Origin: Streptomyces liliiviolaceus
GTDB taxonomy: Bacteria; Actinomycetota; Actinomycetes; Streptomycetales; Streptomycetaceae
Direction: 5' to 3'
DNA length: 64,000 bases
Assembly (NCBI RefSeq): GCF_018070025.1
Contig: NZ_JAGPYQ010000001.1
Location: 5,952,001-6,016,000, forward strand
Under the pieces are notes generated by a model. That model made no database searches and was not told the DNA's origin. It was given only the letters and a program-made list of their open reading frames with translations. The first letter of the stretch is position 1, and each line of letters starts with the position of its first letter. Positions 25,751 through 34,251 of this stretch are shown here, piece after piece. The translations under genes were made by a program, and so were the position numbers.

Positions 25751-26361
25751 CGCTCCGGCCCGAGGTGGGCGTCCAGAGCGGCCCGTACGAAGGGTTCGAC
25801 GCCGTCCGCTCCCGTGGCGAGCCGGAGACTTCCCCAGCCCCACAGCTGTGCGACGCCGTGCAGGTTGGCCCAGAGGGCGCCCGCGACCTCCGGGGCCCGT
25901 ACGTCGGGGCGGGCCCGGCCCACCAGGTCCGCCATGGCCTCGAAGAGCGGGAGGCTGGTCTCGCGCAGGCCCAGGCGGTTGCTCTCCAGCAGGTCGTGGC
26001 GGAACATCAGCTCGTACATGCCGCGGTGGGTCAGCGCGTAGTCGACGTAGATCCGTGCCAGCGCGGCGAGTTGGGCCCTCGGGCCCTTCCGGTCATCTCG
26101 CAGTTCCGCGGCTGCCTCGGCTCCCAGTTCGGCGAAGCCCTCCCGCGCGATCGCGGACAGCAGCTCCAGGTGCGTCGGGAAGTAGCGGCGGGGCGCGCCG
26201 TGCGAGACCCCGGCCCGGCGGGCGATCTCCCGCAGGGACAGGGCCTGTGCGCCCTCCTGGGTCACCAGTTCCACGCCGACGGCCACGAGCCGGGCCCGCA
26301 GCCCTCCTTCGCCCTGTCCCGATCCGGCTTTCGTTGCCGCTGCCGCTTCCCGTTCACTCAT
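25747..26361 (-). CDS. TetR-family repressor of the adjacent MFS gene
   Basis: 204 residues. The N-terminal helix-turn-helix is LREIARRAGVSHGAPRRYFPTHLELLSAIAREGF, visible around residues 43-75, and the C-terminal TetR_C domain contains LYAL-type ligand helices (YVDYALTHRGMYELMFRHDLLES). ATG 26361 directly abuts an operator-like repeat and has no ribosome-binding site at a normal distance, so the mRNA may be leaderless; a GTG two codons upstream is possible. It most likely represses its own operon. Confidence 0.9.
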   Translation of the reverse strand: MSEREAAAATKAGSGQGEGGLRARLVAVGVELVTQEGAQALSLREIARRAGVSHGAPRRYFPTHLELLSAIAREGFAELGAEAAAELRDDRKGPRAQLAALARIYVDYALTHRGMYELMFRHDLLESNRLGLRETSLPLFEAMADLVGRARPDVRAPEVAGALWANLHGVAQLWGWGSLRLATGADGVEPFVRAALDAHLGPER

Positions 26362-26397
26362 AGACACTGTCTACCAGTCCTGCGTAGACAGTGTCTA
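26361..26397. promoter_or_regulatory. TetR operator: paired inverted repeats
   Basis: TAGACACTGTCTA (26361-26373) and TAGACAGTGTCTA (26385-26397) are perfect reverse complements, and each is itself a near-palindrome with a single unpaired central base. Their centres are 24 bp apart. The first copy ends at the regulator's ATG. This layout fits two TetR dimers bound cooperatively. Confidence 0.85.
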
Positions 26398-26476
26398 CTC
26401 GTGGGTGAGAGAGGGCGGTTCGTCTTTGTGCGGGGTACCGGGAGGGCTGTCACAGGCAGCGCATACCATCACGGGG

Positions 26477-26869
26477 ATGAGCAGCCGGACGTCACAGCGA
26501 GCGCGCCGCGTCACCCGCGACGCGGCGCCGTGCCCTGCCCCGGCCGTGCTGCTCGGCGTACTGCTCGCGGTGCTGGTGGCCTGCCTCGGGTACGTGCCGA
26601 CGCACGGCAGGGCCGCTCCGGCCGCGGCGCCCGTGGTCACCGTCTCCGTCCCGCACGAACGGCTGGCCTCCCCGACGAAGCACGACCAGTGCTGCGGGCT
26701 GCCCACGCACGAGGCGCGGGCCGTGCTGCCGGTGGGCGCCCATCCGCTGCCCGCGGTGGCGCCCCGGATGCCCGTCGTGGCGCCCGCGGCCACGGCGGCG
26801 CGCGTGCCCGCGCTGCCGCCCGTCCGCGGGGCCCCCGATCTCCATGTCCTCCAAGTGCAGCGGATCTAG
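26477..26869 (+). CDS. Small membrane/exported protein upstream of DUF3105 gene
   Basis: 130 residues. One hydrophobic segment (VLLGVLLAVLVACLGYV) follows a basic N-terminus; the outer part is Ala/Pro/Val rich and holds a CC pair (KHDQCCGLP) and several His. It may resemble the small DUF6153-type proteins that sit next to DUF3105 genes in Streptomyces, but I am not sure of that match. ATG 26477 has GGGG just before it. The DUF3105 gene begins 92 bp downstream on the same strand. Confidence 0.6.
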   Translation: MSSRTSQRARRVTRDAAPCPAPAVLLGVLLAVLVACLGYVPTHGRAAPAAAPVVTVSVPHERLASPTKHDQCCGLPTHEARAVLPVGAHPLPAVAPRMPVVAPAATAARVPALPPVRGAPDLHVLQVQRI

Positions 26870-26961
26870 ACCGGCGTCCGTGTCACGACGTCCGTCCGAC
26901 CCCTCACCCACCGCCGCCCGCCCGGTCGATCCGGCGCGGCGGGGACAAGGAACGCATTCCC

Positions 26962-27618
26962 ATGAGCAGAACCAGCAAGAAGTCGGCCGCCACGGCACGC
27001 AAGGCGCGTATCGAGGAGATGCGCCGCATCGAGAAGGCCCGCGAGCGCCGGAACCGCATCCTGACCATCTCGGTCAGCACGGCCATCGTCGTCGGGCTCG
27101 TCGGATTCGGCGCGTACTACGTCGACCGGGCGAACGACAAGGACGAGCAGCAGCAGGCGGCGGCGAAGAAGCCGGTGAAGGGCGAGAAGTCCTGGAACGC
27201 GAAGAAGCTGACCCAGAACCATGTCTCGAAGCCCGTGTCGTACCCGATGAATCCGCCGGTCGGCGGCGACCACAACCAGGCGTGGATGACCTGTGACGGC
27301 TCCGTCTACACGAAGGCGATACCGAACGAGAACGCGGTGCACTCGCTGGAGCACGGCGCGGTCTGGATCACGTACAACGACAAGGCGGCGGACGCCGATG
27401 TGAAGACGCTCGCCGACAAGGTCGCCAAGACGCCCTACACGCTGATGAGTCCGGTCGAGGACCAGGCCGGAGCCCTCATGCTGTCGGCCTGGGGCAAGCA
27501 GCTGACCGTCGAGAAGGCGTCCGACCCGCGGGTCCAGCAGTTCCTCACGAAGTATGTGCAGGGCCCGCAGACCCCCGAGCCGGGAGCCGCCTGCACCAAC
27601 GGCGTCGACGCGGCCTGA
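26962..27618 (+). CDS. DUF3105 membrane-anchored protein
   Basis: 218 residues. A Lys/Arg-rich N-terminus, one TM (ILTISVSTAIVVGLVGFGAYYV), a charged spacer, then the DUF3105 domain with its conserved HVSKPVSYPMNPPVGGDH, NENAVHSLEHGAVWITY and a final Cys (GAACTN). The domain would lie outside the membrane. Function is not established; His residues and gene neighbours in other species suggest a link to metals. AAGGA lies 10 nt before the ATG. Confidence 0.88.
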   Translation: MSRTSKKSAATARKARIEEMRRIEKARERRNRILTISVSTAIVVGLVGFGAYYVDRANDKDEQQQAAAKKPVKGEKSWNAKKLTQNHVSKPVSYPMNPPVGGDHNQAWMTCDGSVYTKAIPNENAVHSLEHGAVWITYNDKAADADVKTLADKVAKTPYTLMSPVEDQAGALMLSAWGKQLTVEKASDPRVQQFLTKYVQGPQTPEPGAACTNGVDAA

Positions 27619-27637
27619 CGGACACCGCCCCGGGCGT

Positions 27638-28828
27638 CTAGGCGGCCGCCGGCGACAGCAGCCAGGTCAGGACCAGCATGGTCTCCAGGTGGCGTCCGGG
27701 GTCCGGGCAGGTGCCGTCGGTGAGCTGGGTGATCTGGCGGAGGCGGTAGCGGACCGTCTGTTCGTGCACGTGCAGACGGTCCGCTGTGAGCACGGCGTTG
27801 TCCCCGCAGCGCAGGTACACCAGCAGGGTCTCCAGCAGCGGTTCCCGGCGCCGGGGCGCCAGTTCGAGGAGCGGCCCGAGCAGGTCCGCCGCGGCGGCCT
27901 CCAGGAGGTCGCCCGACCGGAACGCCGTCAGGGCGGCCAGTTGGTCGACGCAGCGCAGCGGGGCGGCGGCGGGCAGCAGGCCCCGCTCGATCAGCTCCAG
28001 ACCGCGCCGCGCCCAGCGCAGCGACACCGCGCCCCGGCCGGGGGGTACGGTCGGCCCGAGCACGGCCCCGATGGTCCTCGGCAGCCAACGCGGCCCGGGC
28101 GTACGGGGATCGGGCAGGACCAGATAGGGCGCGGCGGGGCTGCGGTCGGCGAGCACCTCGGGCGGCAGCACCCGGGTCTGCGGATGGTCGCCCGGTGGCA
28201 GGGCGAGGACGGCGAGCGTGCCGGGCAGCCGCCAGTCGGCCGCCGCGGCGAGTTCGGCGAGCGGCCGGGTCCTGTCGTCGGGGTCGGCGACCAGCGCGTC
28301 CCGCAGCCGGTCCCGCTGCACGTCGAGCGGGGCGCGGTGGCACTCCTCGGCGTAGCCGCGCGAGGCGGCCGCGATGGCCGTGCCGATCAGGGTGAAGGTG
28401 TCCTCGGTGAGCGTGGCCAGCAGGGGCGCGGGCCAGTGCAGCCGGTACGCGTCCTCGATGAGCCGTCGGCACGCCACCCGCCCCGCCAGGTCCAGGGCGT
28501 CGCGCAGCACGTCGAGCGGGCAGCCGAGGAGGCCGTGCCGGGCGCCGATGCGTTCGTACAGGGCGATGACCTCGGCCGTGGCGGCCTGCCCCGCCCGGGT
28601 GGCGTCGTGGATCGAGACGAAGCAGCTGACCGTGCGGTCGATGATGTGGCGCACCGAGTAGCCGTGGGTGCCCTCGACGGCGTGCGTGTAGTGCGGCAGA
28701 CCCGTGCGTACCGCCTCCTCCATCTCGTCGATCGCGGCAGGAATGCGCCGCAGCAGCATCCGGCGCGTCTCGCGCGGAAGCGGTGCGGTGTCCTGCGGGC
28801 CCAAGGCACGTGCGTGCGTGGGGGTCAT
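27638..28828 (-). CDS. PucR/CdaR-like helix-turn-helix regulator A
   Basis: 396 residues. The N-terminal two thirds is a helical sensor-like domain (PLPRETRRMLLRRIPAAIDEM, HDATRAGQAATAEVIALYER); the C-terminus is a PucR-type HTH_30: LLVYLRCGDNAVLTADRLHVHEQTVRYRL, recognisable in pieces from about residue 335. GGGAGGTG precedes ATG 28828. It is divergent from a second regulator of the same architecture at 29106, and the two may cross-regulate. The ligand is unknown. Confidence 0.85.
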   Translation of the reverse strand: MTPTHARALGPQDTAPLPRETRRMLLRRIPAAIDEMEEAVRTGLPHYTHAVEGTHGYSVRHIIDRTVSCFVSIHDATRAGQAATAEVIALYERIGARHGLLGCPLDVLRDALDLAGRVACRRLIEDAYRLHWPAPLLATLTEDTFTLIGTAIAAASRGYAEECHRAPLDVQRDRLRDALVADPDDRTRPLAELAAAADWRLPGTLAVLALPPGDHPQTRVLPPEVLADRSPAAPYLVLPDPRTPGPRWLPRTIGAVLGPTVPPGRGAVSLRWARRGLELIERGLLPAAAPLRCVDQLAALTAFRSGDLLEAAAADLLGPLLELAPRRREPLLETLLVYLRCGDNAVLTADRLHVHEQTVRYRLRQITQLTDGTCPDPGRHLETMLVLTWLLSPAAA

Positions 28829-29048
28829 GGCACCTCCCGTGGGTTCCCGTGGGGCTGGGCAAGACTGCGGGTCCCGTGTGAGGTACGCCAGATTCCGTGC
28901 GTGAACCGGTCGCGAAAGTGTCATGCGCCTTACACTCCGGACCACGGCGACCCACCGTCCGGTGCTAGGCGCTCCGCTGGTTGCGCGTGTGGTGGATCCG
29001 CGGGTCGGCAGGCCGGTTGTTCTCCGCAGGCCGGTGGGGGCTGGGCGC

Positions 29049-29075
29049 GCAGTTCCCCGCGCCCCTTGCGGGGCC
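29049..29075. repeat. Copy of dispersed GCGCAGTTCCCCGCGCCCC repeat
   Basis: The stretch gcgcagttccccgcgcccc followed by ttgcggggc lies between the two PucR-type genes. Related copies occur near 35.04, 45.48 and 50.3-50.6 kb in this window. Confidence 0.75.
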
Positions 29076-29105
29076 CGATGACCCCTGTTTTCAAGGGAGT
29101 TGGAC

Positions 29106-30260
29106 GTGGCAGGTGTTGGTTCGCCGTTACCCAGGCGTCCTTGGCGTGAGTTGCCTCCGGGGCTGGCCCCGCTGCTGAGGGCCCGGCTTCCGGAGCTGAC
29201 GACGGAGATGGTCCAGGCCATCCGCCGAGAGGTACGCGGCTACCGGCAGCCCATCGGCTCCGCCGTCGCGCAGGACCTCGCGGAGGCCGTGCGGCTGGCG
29301 GCCACCCAGTTCACCGAGCTGGTCGAGGAGCCGGACGGGCCGCAACAGCACTATGTGCCGCGCTTCAGGCGGCTGGGCAGGCTGGAGTATCTGAACGGGC
29401 GGGGCACGGAAGGACTGCAGGCCGCCTACCGCATCGGCGCCCGGGTCGCATGCCGCCGCTATGCGGACGTGGCCCGGGAGGCCGCGTTCTCCGGCGAGAT
29501 AGCCGTCCCGCTGAGCGAGGCCGTCCTCACGCACATCCACGCGCTGGCCGAGGAGTCGGTGACGGGCTTCGAGGAGGCCCGGGCCGGCGCGGCCGACGAG
29601 GTGCTGCGGGCCCGCCGGCTGCTGGCGGCACGGCTGCTGGAACGCCGGCGCGATCCGCTCGCGGAACCCCTGCCCGACCTCGCCCGCCGGGCCGCCTGGC
29701 CGCTGCCGGAACGCGTCCGGTGCGCGGTCCTGCCCGCCTCCGCCGACGTGGGCGCGGTCGACGAGGAGGTGCTGCGGGTGAGCCGGGGCGGTGAACTGCA
29801 CCTGGTGGTGCCCGACGACGGCCTGCTGGGCCCGCTGGAGGGAGCGCACGCGGCGGTGGGCCCGAGTGTCGCGCCGGCCGAGGCCTGGGTGTCGCTGCAC
29901 TGCGCCCGGCTGGGCCGGCGCCTGGGGCGGCTGAGGACCGAGGAGCATCTCGCGGAACTGCATCTGCTGCACGGCGCCCCGATCGGGGCCCTGCTCCGCG
30001 ACCGGGTGCTCGACCCCCTGCGCGCCCTGCCGCCGGGCAAGGCGGAGCGGCTCACGGACACGCTCGAAGCGCTGCTCTCCTCCGGCGGGCGCACGGCCCC
30101 GGAGGTGGCCGCCGCACTGGGCATCCACCCGCAGACGGCCCGCAACCGGCTGCGCCAACTCGCGTCCCTGTACGGCGAGAAGCTGGCCGACCCGGCGTTC
30201 CGGTTCGACGCGCAGCTCGCGCTGCGCACCAGGTCCGTACGCCGTTCCGTGCTGCCCTGA
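29106..30260 (+). CDS. PucR/CdaR-like helix-turn-helix regulator B
   Basis: 384 residues with the same order as regulator A: a helical N-terminal domain (MVQAIRREVRGY, YRIGARVACRRYADVAREA) and a C-terminal HTH_30 (ALLSSGGRTAPEVAAALGIHPQTARNRL). I chose GTG 29106 because GGGAG ends 6 nt upstream; TTG 29100 would touch that ribosome-binding site. Paralogy with regulator A is visible in the RIG/VACRR segment and in the wing. The intergenic region holds both promoters and a dispersed repeat copy. Confidence 0.85.
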   Translation: MAGVGSPLPRRPWRELPPGLAPLLRARLPELTTEMVQAIRREVRGYRQPIGSAVAQDLAEAVRLAATQFTELVEEPDGPQQHYVPRFRRLGRLEYLNGRGTEGLQAAYRIGARVACRRYADVAREAAFSGEIAVPLSEAVLTHIHALAEESVTGFEEARAGAADEVLRARRLLAARLLERRRDPLAEPLPDLARRAAWPLPERVRCAVLPASADVGAVDEEVLRVSRGGELHLVVPDDGLLGPLEGAHAAVGPSVAPAEAWVSLHCARLGRRLGRLRTEEHLAELHLLHGAPIGALLRDRVLDPLRALPPGKAERLTDTLEALLSSGGRTAPEVAAALGIHPQTARNRLRQLASLYGEKLADPAFRFDAQLALRTRSVRRSVLP

Positions 30261-30331
30261 CAAACTTCCCCGCACGATTGAGCAGTTGAACCAGAAGCGC
30301 TACTGACCGCACGTCAGCATGCTCTGCCCGC

Positions 30332-31213
30332 ATGAGACATGTGAGCACCCGCACCGTGAAACGCTTCGGCCACCTGTCCGGCGCCGCCGCCCTGGCGGTG
30401 AGCGTGAGCGTCCTCCCCCAGGAGGCTCAGGCCGGACCCGGGGACTACCAACGGGGCCCCGACCCCACCGAACAGTCCATCACCGCCGAGCGAGGCCCCT
30501 TCGCCACCGCGCAGACCACGATCGACGGGCCGACGTTCAAGCAGGGCACCGCCTACTACCCCACCGACACGAGTCAGGGCACGTTCGGGGCCGTCGTCGT
30601 CAGCCCGGGTTTCGTGACGCCGGAGGCGCTGATCAGCTGGTACGGCCCGCGCCTCGCGTCCCAGGGCTTCGTCGTCCTGACGCTGGAGACCGAATCCGGC
30701 TTCGACCAGCCCGACGACCGCGCCACCCAGATGCTCAACGCACTCGACTACCTCGTGCGGTCCAGCTCCGTACGGACCCGCATCGACCCCAACCGCCTTG
30801 CGGTGATGGGCCATTCGATGGGCGGCGGGGGCTCCCTCAAGGCGTCCGAGTCGCGGCCCTCGCTGAAGGCGGCCGTGCCGCTGATGCCCTGGAACAACGA
30901 CAAGACCTGGCAGACCGACCGGGTACCCACGATGATCATCGGCGCCGAGAACGACGTGATCGCCTCGCCGGGCTCGCACGCGGAGGTGTTCTACGACAGC
31001 CTCACCGCCGCGCCGGAGAAGGCCTACCTGGAACTCAGGGGCGCCGACCACAACGTGGCGCTCTCCTCCGACGTGACGATCGCGAAGTACAGCATCGCCT
31101 GGCTGAAGCGCTTCGTCGACGAGGACGTGCGGTACGACAAGTTCCTGTGCCCGGCGCCCGCGACGAACACCCGGATCAGCGAGTACCGCAGCACCTGTCC
31201 CACCGGCTCCTGA
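30332..31213 (+). CDS. Secreted cutinase / PET-hydrolase-like polyester esterase
   Basis: 293 residues. A signal peptide ends near residue 34 (EAQAGP). The mature enzyme has the type II cutinase layout: GPFATAQTTI, oxyanion-loop SPGFVTPE (Phe94), nucleophile elbow GHSMGGGGSL (Ser162), GAENDVIA (Asp208), ADHNVAL (His240), a Trp at 187 and a C-terminal Cys pair (FLCPAP and STCPTG). These match Thermobifida and Ideonella-type polyester hydrolases in motif order and spacing. It should hydrolyse cutin-like or synthetic aliphatic/aromatic esters outside the cell; activity on PET is not proven by sequence. Confidence 0.88.
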   Translation: MRHVSTRTVKRFGHLSGAAALAVSVSVLPQEAQAGPGDYQRGPDPTEQSITAERGPFATAQTTIDGPTFKQGTAYYPTDTSQGTFGAVVVSPGFVTPEALISWYGPRLASQGFVVLTLETESGFDQPDDRATQMLNALDYLVRSSSVRTRIDPNRLAVMGHSMGGGGSLKASESRPSLKAAVPLMPWNNDKTWQTDRVPTMIIGAENDVIASPGSHAEVFYDSLTAAPEKAYLELRGADHNVALSSDVTIAKYSIAWLKRFVDEDVRYDKFLCPAPATNTRISEYRSTCPTGS

Positions 31214-31237
31214 TCGCCTCCCGGAACACCGCCGTCA

Positions 31238-31267
31238 GGCGCCCGCCCCGTGACGGGGGTGGGCGCC
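31238..31267 (+). terminator. Terminator after the cutinase-like gene
   Basis: A 12-bp stem (31238-31249 with 31256-31267, one G-T mismatch) with a 6-nt loop lies 25 bp past the stop codon. Confidence 0.65.
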
Positions 31268-31339
31268 ATGTCGTGCACGGCACTCATTGATGTTGCGCAG
31301 ATTGTTGACCGTCGACGGGAGCATGCCTAACTTCACTGA

Positions 31340-31415
31340 GGCCCCGGTCCCTGCCCCGGTCCCTGCTCCCTCCAGTCCCCGCTCCCTCCAGTCCCTGCCC
31401 CTCCCCCGCCCCGGA
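31340..31415. repeat. Short tandem repeats in the hydrolase promoter region
   Basis: ccccggtccctg occurs twice in tandem and a ctccctccagtcccc-like unit twice more, forming a pyrimidine-rich tract just before the ribosome-binding site of the next gene. Confidence 0.6.
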
Positions 31416-31426
31416 AGGGATCCTCC

Positions 31427-32854
31427 ATGAAACGCCGTCTCCTGCTCCCGGTCGCCGTCCTGCTGTTGGCGAGCGCGACCGCGGCCCCGGCCCGCTCCGC
31501 CACCACGGGGGACGCGGGCGCACAGGACGTGCGCGCACAGGACCTGCGCACGGAGGACGTGCACGTGGAAGGCACCCTGCCCTCCGGCGCGACGTACGTC
31601 ATGGACGTCCCCGCCGGCTGGAACGGCACCGTACTCCTGTTCAGTCACGGCTTCCGGCCCAGGGGCGCGCCCAACCCGGCCCAGAACGTCACCGACGCCG
31701 CCACCCGCGGCCTCCTCCTCACGGACGGGTACGCGCTCATCGGCTCGTCGTACGCCACCACCGGGTGGGCGGTGGAGCACGCGGTGCCGGACCAGCTGGC
31801 GACGCTCGACGCCTTCACCGAACGGTTCGGGGCGGCCCGGCGGACCCTCGCCTGGGGCCAGTCCTACGGCGGGTTCGTCACCACGCGGATCGCCGAGCAC
31901 CACGCCGACCGCGTCGACGGCACCCTGTCCGTCTGCGGCCTCGTGCACGGCGGTGTCGCCAACTGGAACAACACCCTCGACCCGGTCTTCGCCCTCAAGG
32001 CCCTCCTCGCACCCGACGCCGCCATCCCGCTGGCCGGCTTCCCGGACCAGGCGACCGCCGCGGCCGCCGCCGGCGCGTTGAGCGGGATCGTCACCGAGGC
32101 GCAGAACTCCGCGGCCGGCCGCGCCCGTATCGCCCTCGCGGCGGCCCTGCACAACATCCCCGGCTGGAACGACCCCTCCCAGCCCCGCCCGGCGCCCACC
32201 GACTGGACCGCCCAGCAGGCCAACCAGTACACCGCCGTCCGGGGACTCCTCGCGACGGCGGCGTTCAGCTGGCGGCAGGACACGGAGGCACTCGCGGGCG
32301 GCAACGCGTCCTGGAACACCGGGGTCGACTACACGAGGATGCTGCGCGCGTCCTCGGCGTACGAGGAGGTCAAAGGCTTGTACAAGGCCGCGGGGCGCTC
32401 CCTCGCGGACGACCTCGGCACACTGAACAGGACTCCGCGCATCAAGGCCGACGGGGCCGCGGTCGACTGGATGAGCCGGACCAGCGCCTTCACCGGCAGG
32501 CTGACGAAGCCGCAGCTCACCCTCCACACCACCGGCGACGCCCTCGTCCCCGTGCAGACGGAGAGCGCCTATCTGCGGGCCGCCACCGCGGGCGGCTCCC
32601 GGCACCTGCTCCGCCAGACGTACGTCGACAACGCGGGCCACTGCACCTTCAGCCCCGCCGAACAGCTAGCCGCGCTGGACACGCTGGAGATGCGGGTCGA
32701 CACGGGCCGGTGGGGCGACACGGGAGCGGCGGCCCTCAACTCGCGTGCCGCGCAGGCCGATCCGACCACCCCGGCCCGCTACACCGCCTACCGGCCCACC
32801 GCGTACCCGCGCCCGTACGACCTGGCCCATCCGGGCGACGCCCACCGGCCCTGA
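31427..32854 (+). CDS. Secreted alpha/beta hydrolase
   Basis: 475 residues. Signal peptide RRLLLPVAVLLLASATAAPARS; mature part with strand TVLLFSHGFRP, nucleophile elbow AWGQSYGGFVTT (Ser in G-Q-S-Y-G), LTLHTTGDALVPV for the acid and VDNAGHCTFSP for the His. G-x-S-x-G with a Gln before Ser and the long helical insertion resemble tannase-like or DUF6351/prolyl-peptidase-like exoenzymes; I cannot decide the substrate. GGAAGGG upstream supports ATG 31427. The C-terminal 60 residues are Pro/Tyr rich. Confidence 0.82.
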   Translation: MKRRLLLPVAVLLLASATAAPARSATTGDAGAQDVRAQDLRTEDVHVEGTLPSGATYVMDVPAGWNGTVLLFSHGFRPRGAPNPAQNVTDAATRGLLLTDGYALIGSSYATTGWAVEHAVPDQLATLDAFTERFGAARRTLAWGQSYGGFVTTRIAEHHADRVDGTLSVCGLVHGGVANWNNTLDPVFALKALLAPDAAIPLAGFPDQATAAAAAGALSGIVTEAQNSAAGRARIALAAALHNIPGWNDPSQPRPAPTDWTAQQANQYTAVRGLLATAAFSWRQDTEALAGGNASWNTGVDYTRMLRASSAYEEVKGLYKAAGRSLADDLGTLNRTPRIKADGAAVDWMSRTSAFTGRLTKPQLTLHTTGDALVPVQTESAYLRAATAGGSRHLLRQTYVDNAGHCTFSPAEQLAALDTLEMRVDTGRWGDTGAAALNSRAAQADPTTPARYTAYRPTAYPRPYDLAHPGDAHRP

Positions 32855-32966
32855 GACGTCCTGCCCGGCGTGGGAACCGGCCGGGCTCCCGGGCGTTCCG
32901 CATCCTCTCCTCGACGCACGCGACCGGCATCCGGCCGCTCGCCGCTTCGACGAGGAGGAAGTTCCC

Positions 32967-33863
32967 GTGCCGGTACGCCCCACATTTCGCAGGACGCCCC
33001 TGTCGCTGACCGCGGCGGCCGTACTGGCCGTCACGGGCTGGACCGCGGTGGGAGCACCCGCGGGGGCGCCACCCCGGCACCGGGCACCGGAGCCGCCGGC
33101 CGCGGCGACCGTCTGCTCCCCCGCGGGCACCCTGAAGGGGCCTGGCGGACAGCGGGCCTCCGTCAGTCTCTGCGCGAGCGGCGGCGGCGCGGGAACGTCC
33201 CTGTCGGCCCCGGCCACCTGCCGCCGTTCCGGGACCACCGTCCGGTACGCCTGTCTGACCTCGGGGACCTGGACCCTGCGGCGGGACGGCCGCACCGTCG
33301 CCACGGGCCCGCTGCCCGGCGGCCGGGAGACCCCGGGGCCGGGAACCTACGAGGTCAGCGGCGCGGTGCACGTCCGTTCGTCGCCCGCGGGTGTGGACCT
33401 GCGCGGGACGGTCCGCGCCACGCTGACCCTCACCGACCCGAAGCCCGTCGCCACGCACCGCATCGAGGTCGACCGGCACACCCTGCGGCCGCACGGGTCG
33501 GCCACGCTGACGTACACCGTCGCGCGCGACAGCGACGCCGGGGACGGGAGCGCCCGGTTCGGGCTGATCGGGGAGGAGGCCTCGGGAGTGGAGCTGACCA
33601 CGTCCGACGCCCGCTGCGTCAACCCGCTCACCGGCCGCCATCCGTCGACGGCCCGCAGCATGTACGCGCTGGACTGCGCCCTGACCGACCTCCAGCCGGG
33701 CCGCCCGTCCACGGTGGTCGTCCACGCCAGGGTCGCGGACGCCTGCACGAGCATCGTCTCGAAGCTGGGGTACTGGATGCCGCGGGGCCAGACCTTCCAC
33801 ACCGGCGGGATGCTGGCGGGGCCCACGGTCGGCTGCGACCCCTCGACCGACCGGGGCCGCTGA
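32967..33863 (+). CDS. Secreted beta-sandwich protein of unknown function
   Basis: 298 residues. A signal peptide (LSLTAAAVLAVTGWTAVGAPAGA) is followed by a Cys-containing first domain (TVCSPAGTLKGPGG, LCASGG, TCRRSG, YACLTSG; four Cys) and an Ig-like or DUF11-like beta domain (TLTLTDPKP, TLRPHGSATLTYTV). Two further Cys pairs lie near the C-terminus. GTG 32967 has GAGGAGGAA 6 nt upstream and no better start exists. It may be a surface or matrix protein; I do not recognise the family. Confidence 0.75.
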   Translation: MPVRPTFRRTPLSLTAAAVLAVTGWTAVGAPAGAPPRHRAPEPPAAATVCSPAGTLKGPGGQRASVSLCASGGGAGTSLSAPATCRRSGTTVRYACLTSGTWTLRRDGRTVATGPLPGGRETPGPGTYEVSGAVHVRSSPAGVDLRGTVRATLTLTDPKPVATHRIEVDRHTLRPHGSATLTYTVARDSDAGDGSARFGLIGEEASGVELTTSDARCVNPLTGRHPSTARSMYALDCALTDLQPGRPSTVVVHARVADACTSIVSKLGYWMPRGQTFHTGGMLAGPTVGCDPSTDRGR

Positions 33864-33886
33864 CCTCGTAGAACTGCGAAAAGAGT

Positions 33887-33916
33887 ACGGGCCGGCCTCC
33901 GAGGAGGCCGGCCCGT
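33887..33916. terminator. Bidirectional terminator, perfect 14-bp stem
   Basis: acgggccggcctcc (33887-33900) and its exact complement (33903-33916) leave a 2-nt gap, lying between the convergent secreted-protein gene and the MT0933-type gene. Confidence 0.85.
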
Positions 33917-33943
33917 CCCATGCGCTCGTGTACGACCGCGGTG

Positions 33944-34135
33944 TCAGGACCGCGGCGGATTGTCGTCCTTGCCCGACCCGAACTGGTCCTTCAGCCTGTC
34001 CTGGGCTGTGTCGACCTGACCGCTGTACTTGCCCTGAGTCCTGTCATCGACGAGGTCGCCGGCCTTGTCGATGCCCTTGCTCGTCTGCTCCGGGTGGCCC
34101 TTGAGCATGTCCTTGAGCTTGTCCATAACGGACAT
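33944..34135 (-). CDS. MT0933-like antitoxin-family / CsbD-like small protein
   Basis: 63 residues, strongly charged and helical, with the family pattern MDKLKDMLKGHPEQ, KGIDKAGDLVDDRTQGKYSG and DTAQDRLKDQ. Proteins of this kind (MT0933/Rv0909-like, CsbD-like) are abundant stress-induced or antitoxin-like proteins. No toxin gene is adjacent here, so a free-standing role is more likely. GGAGG sits 7-8 nt before ATG 34135. Confidence 0.85.
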   Translation of the reverse strand: MSVMDKLKDMLKGHPEQTSKGIDKAGDLVDDRTQGKYSGQVDTAQDRLKDQFGSGKDDNPPRS

Positions 34136-34251
34136 GAGTCATCCTCCTGATCGGTTCACCCCTACGTATCAAGGGTCACCGCAAGCGGCGGGTTTCGCAT
34201 CCGGGGCGGAAAAGGCAGGTCGGAGGCGGTTCACGGCGGGGTCCGGGGACG

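Noticed and set aside
33944..34135. Toxin-antitoxin pair around the MT0933-type protein
   Set aside because: No small toxin gene is adjacent on either side; neighbours are a secreted protein and RNase HI.
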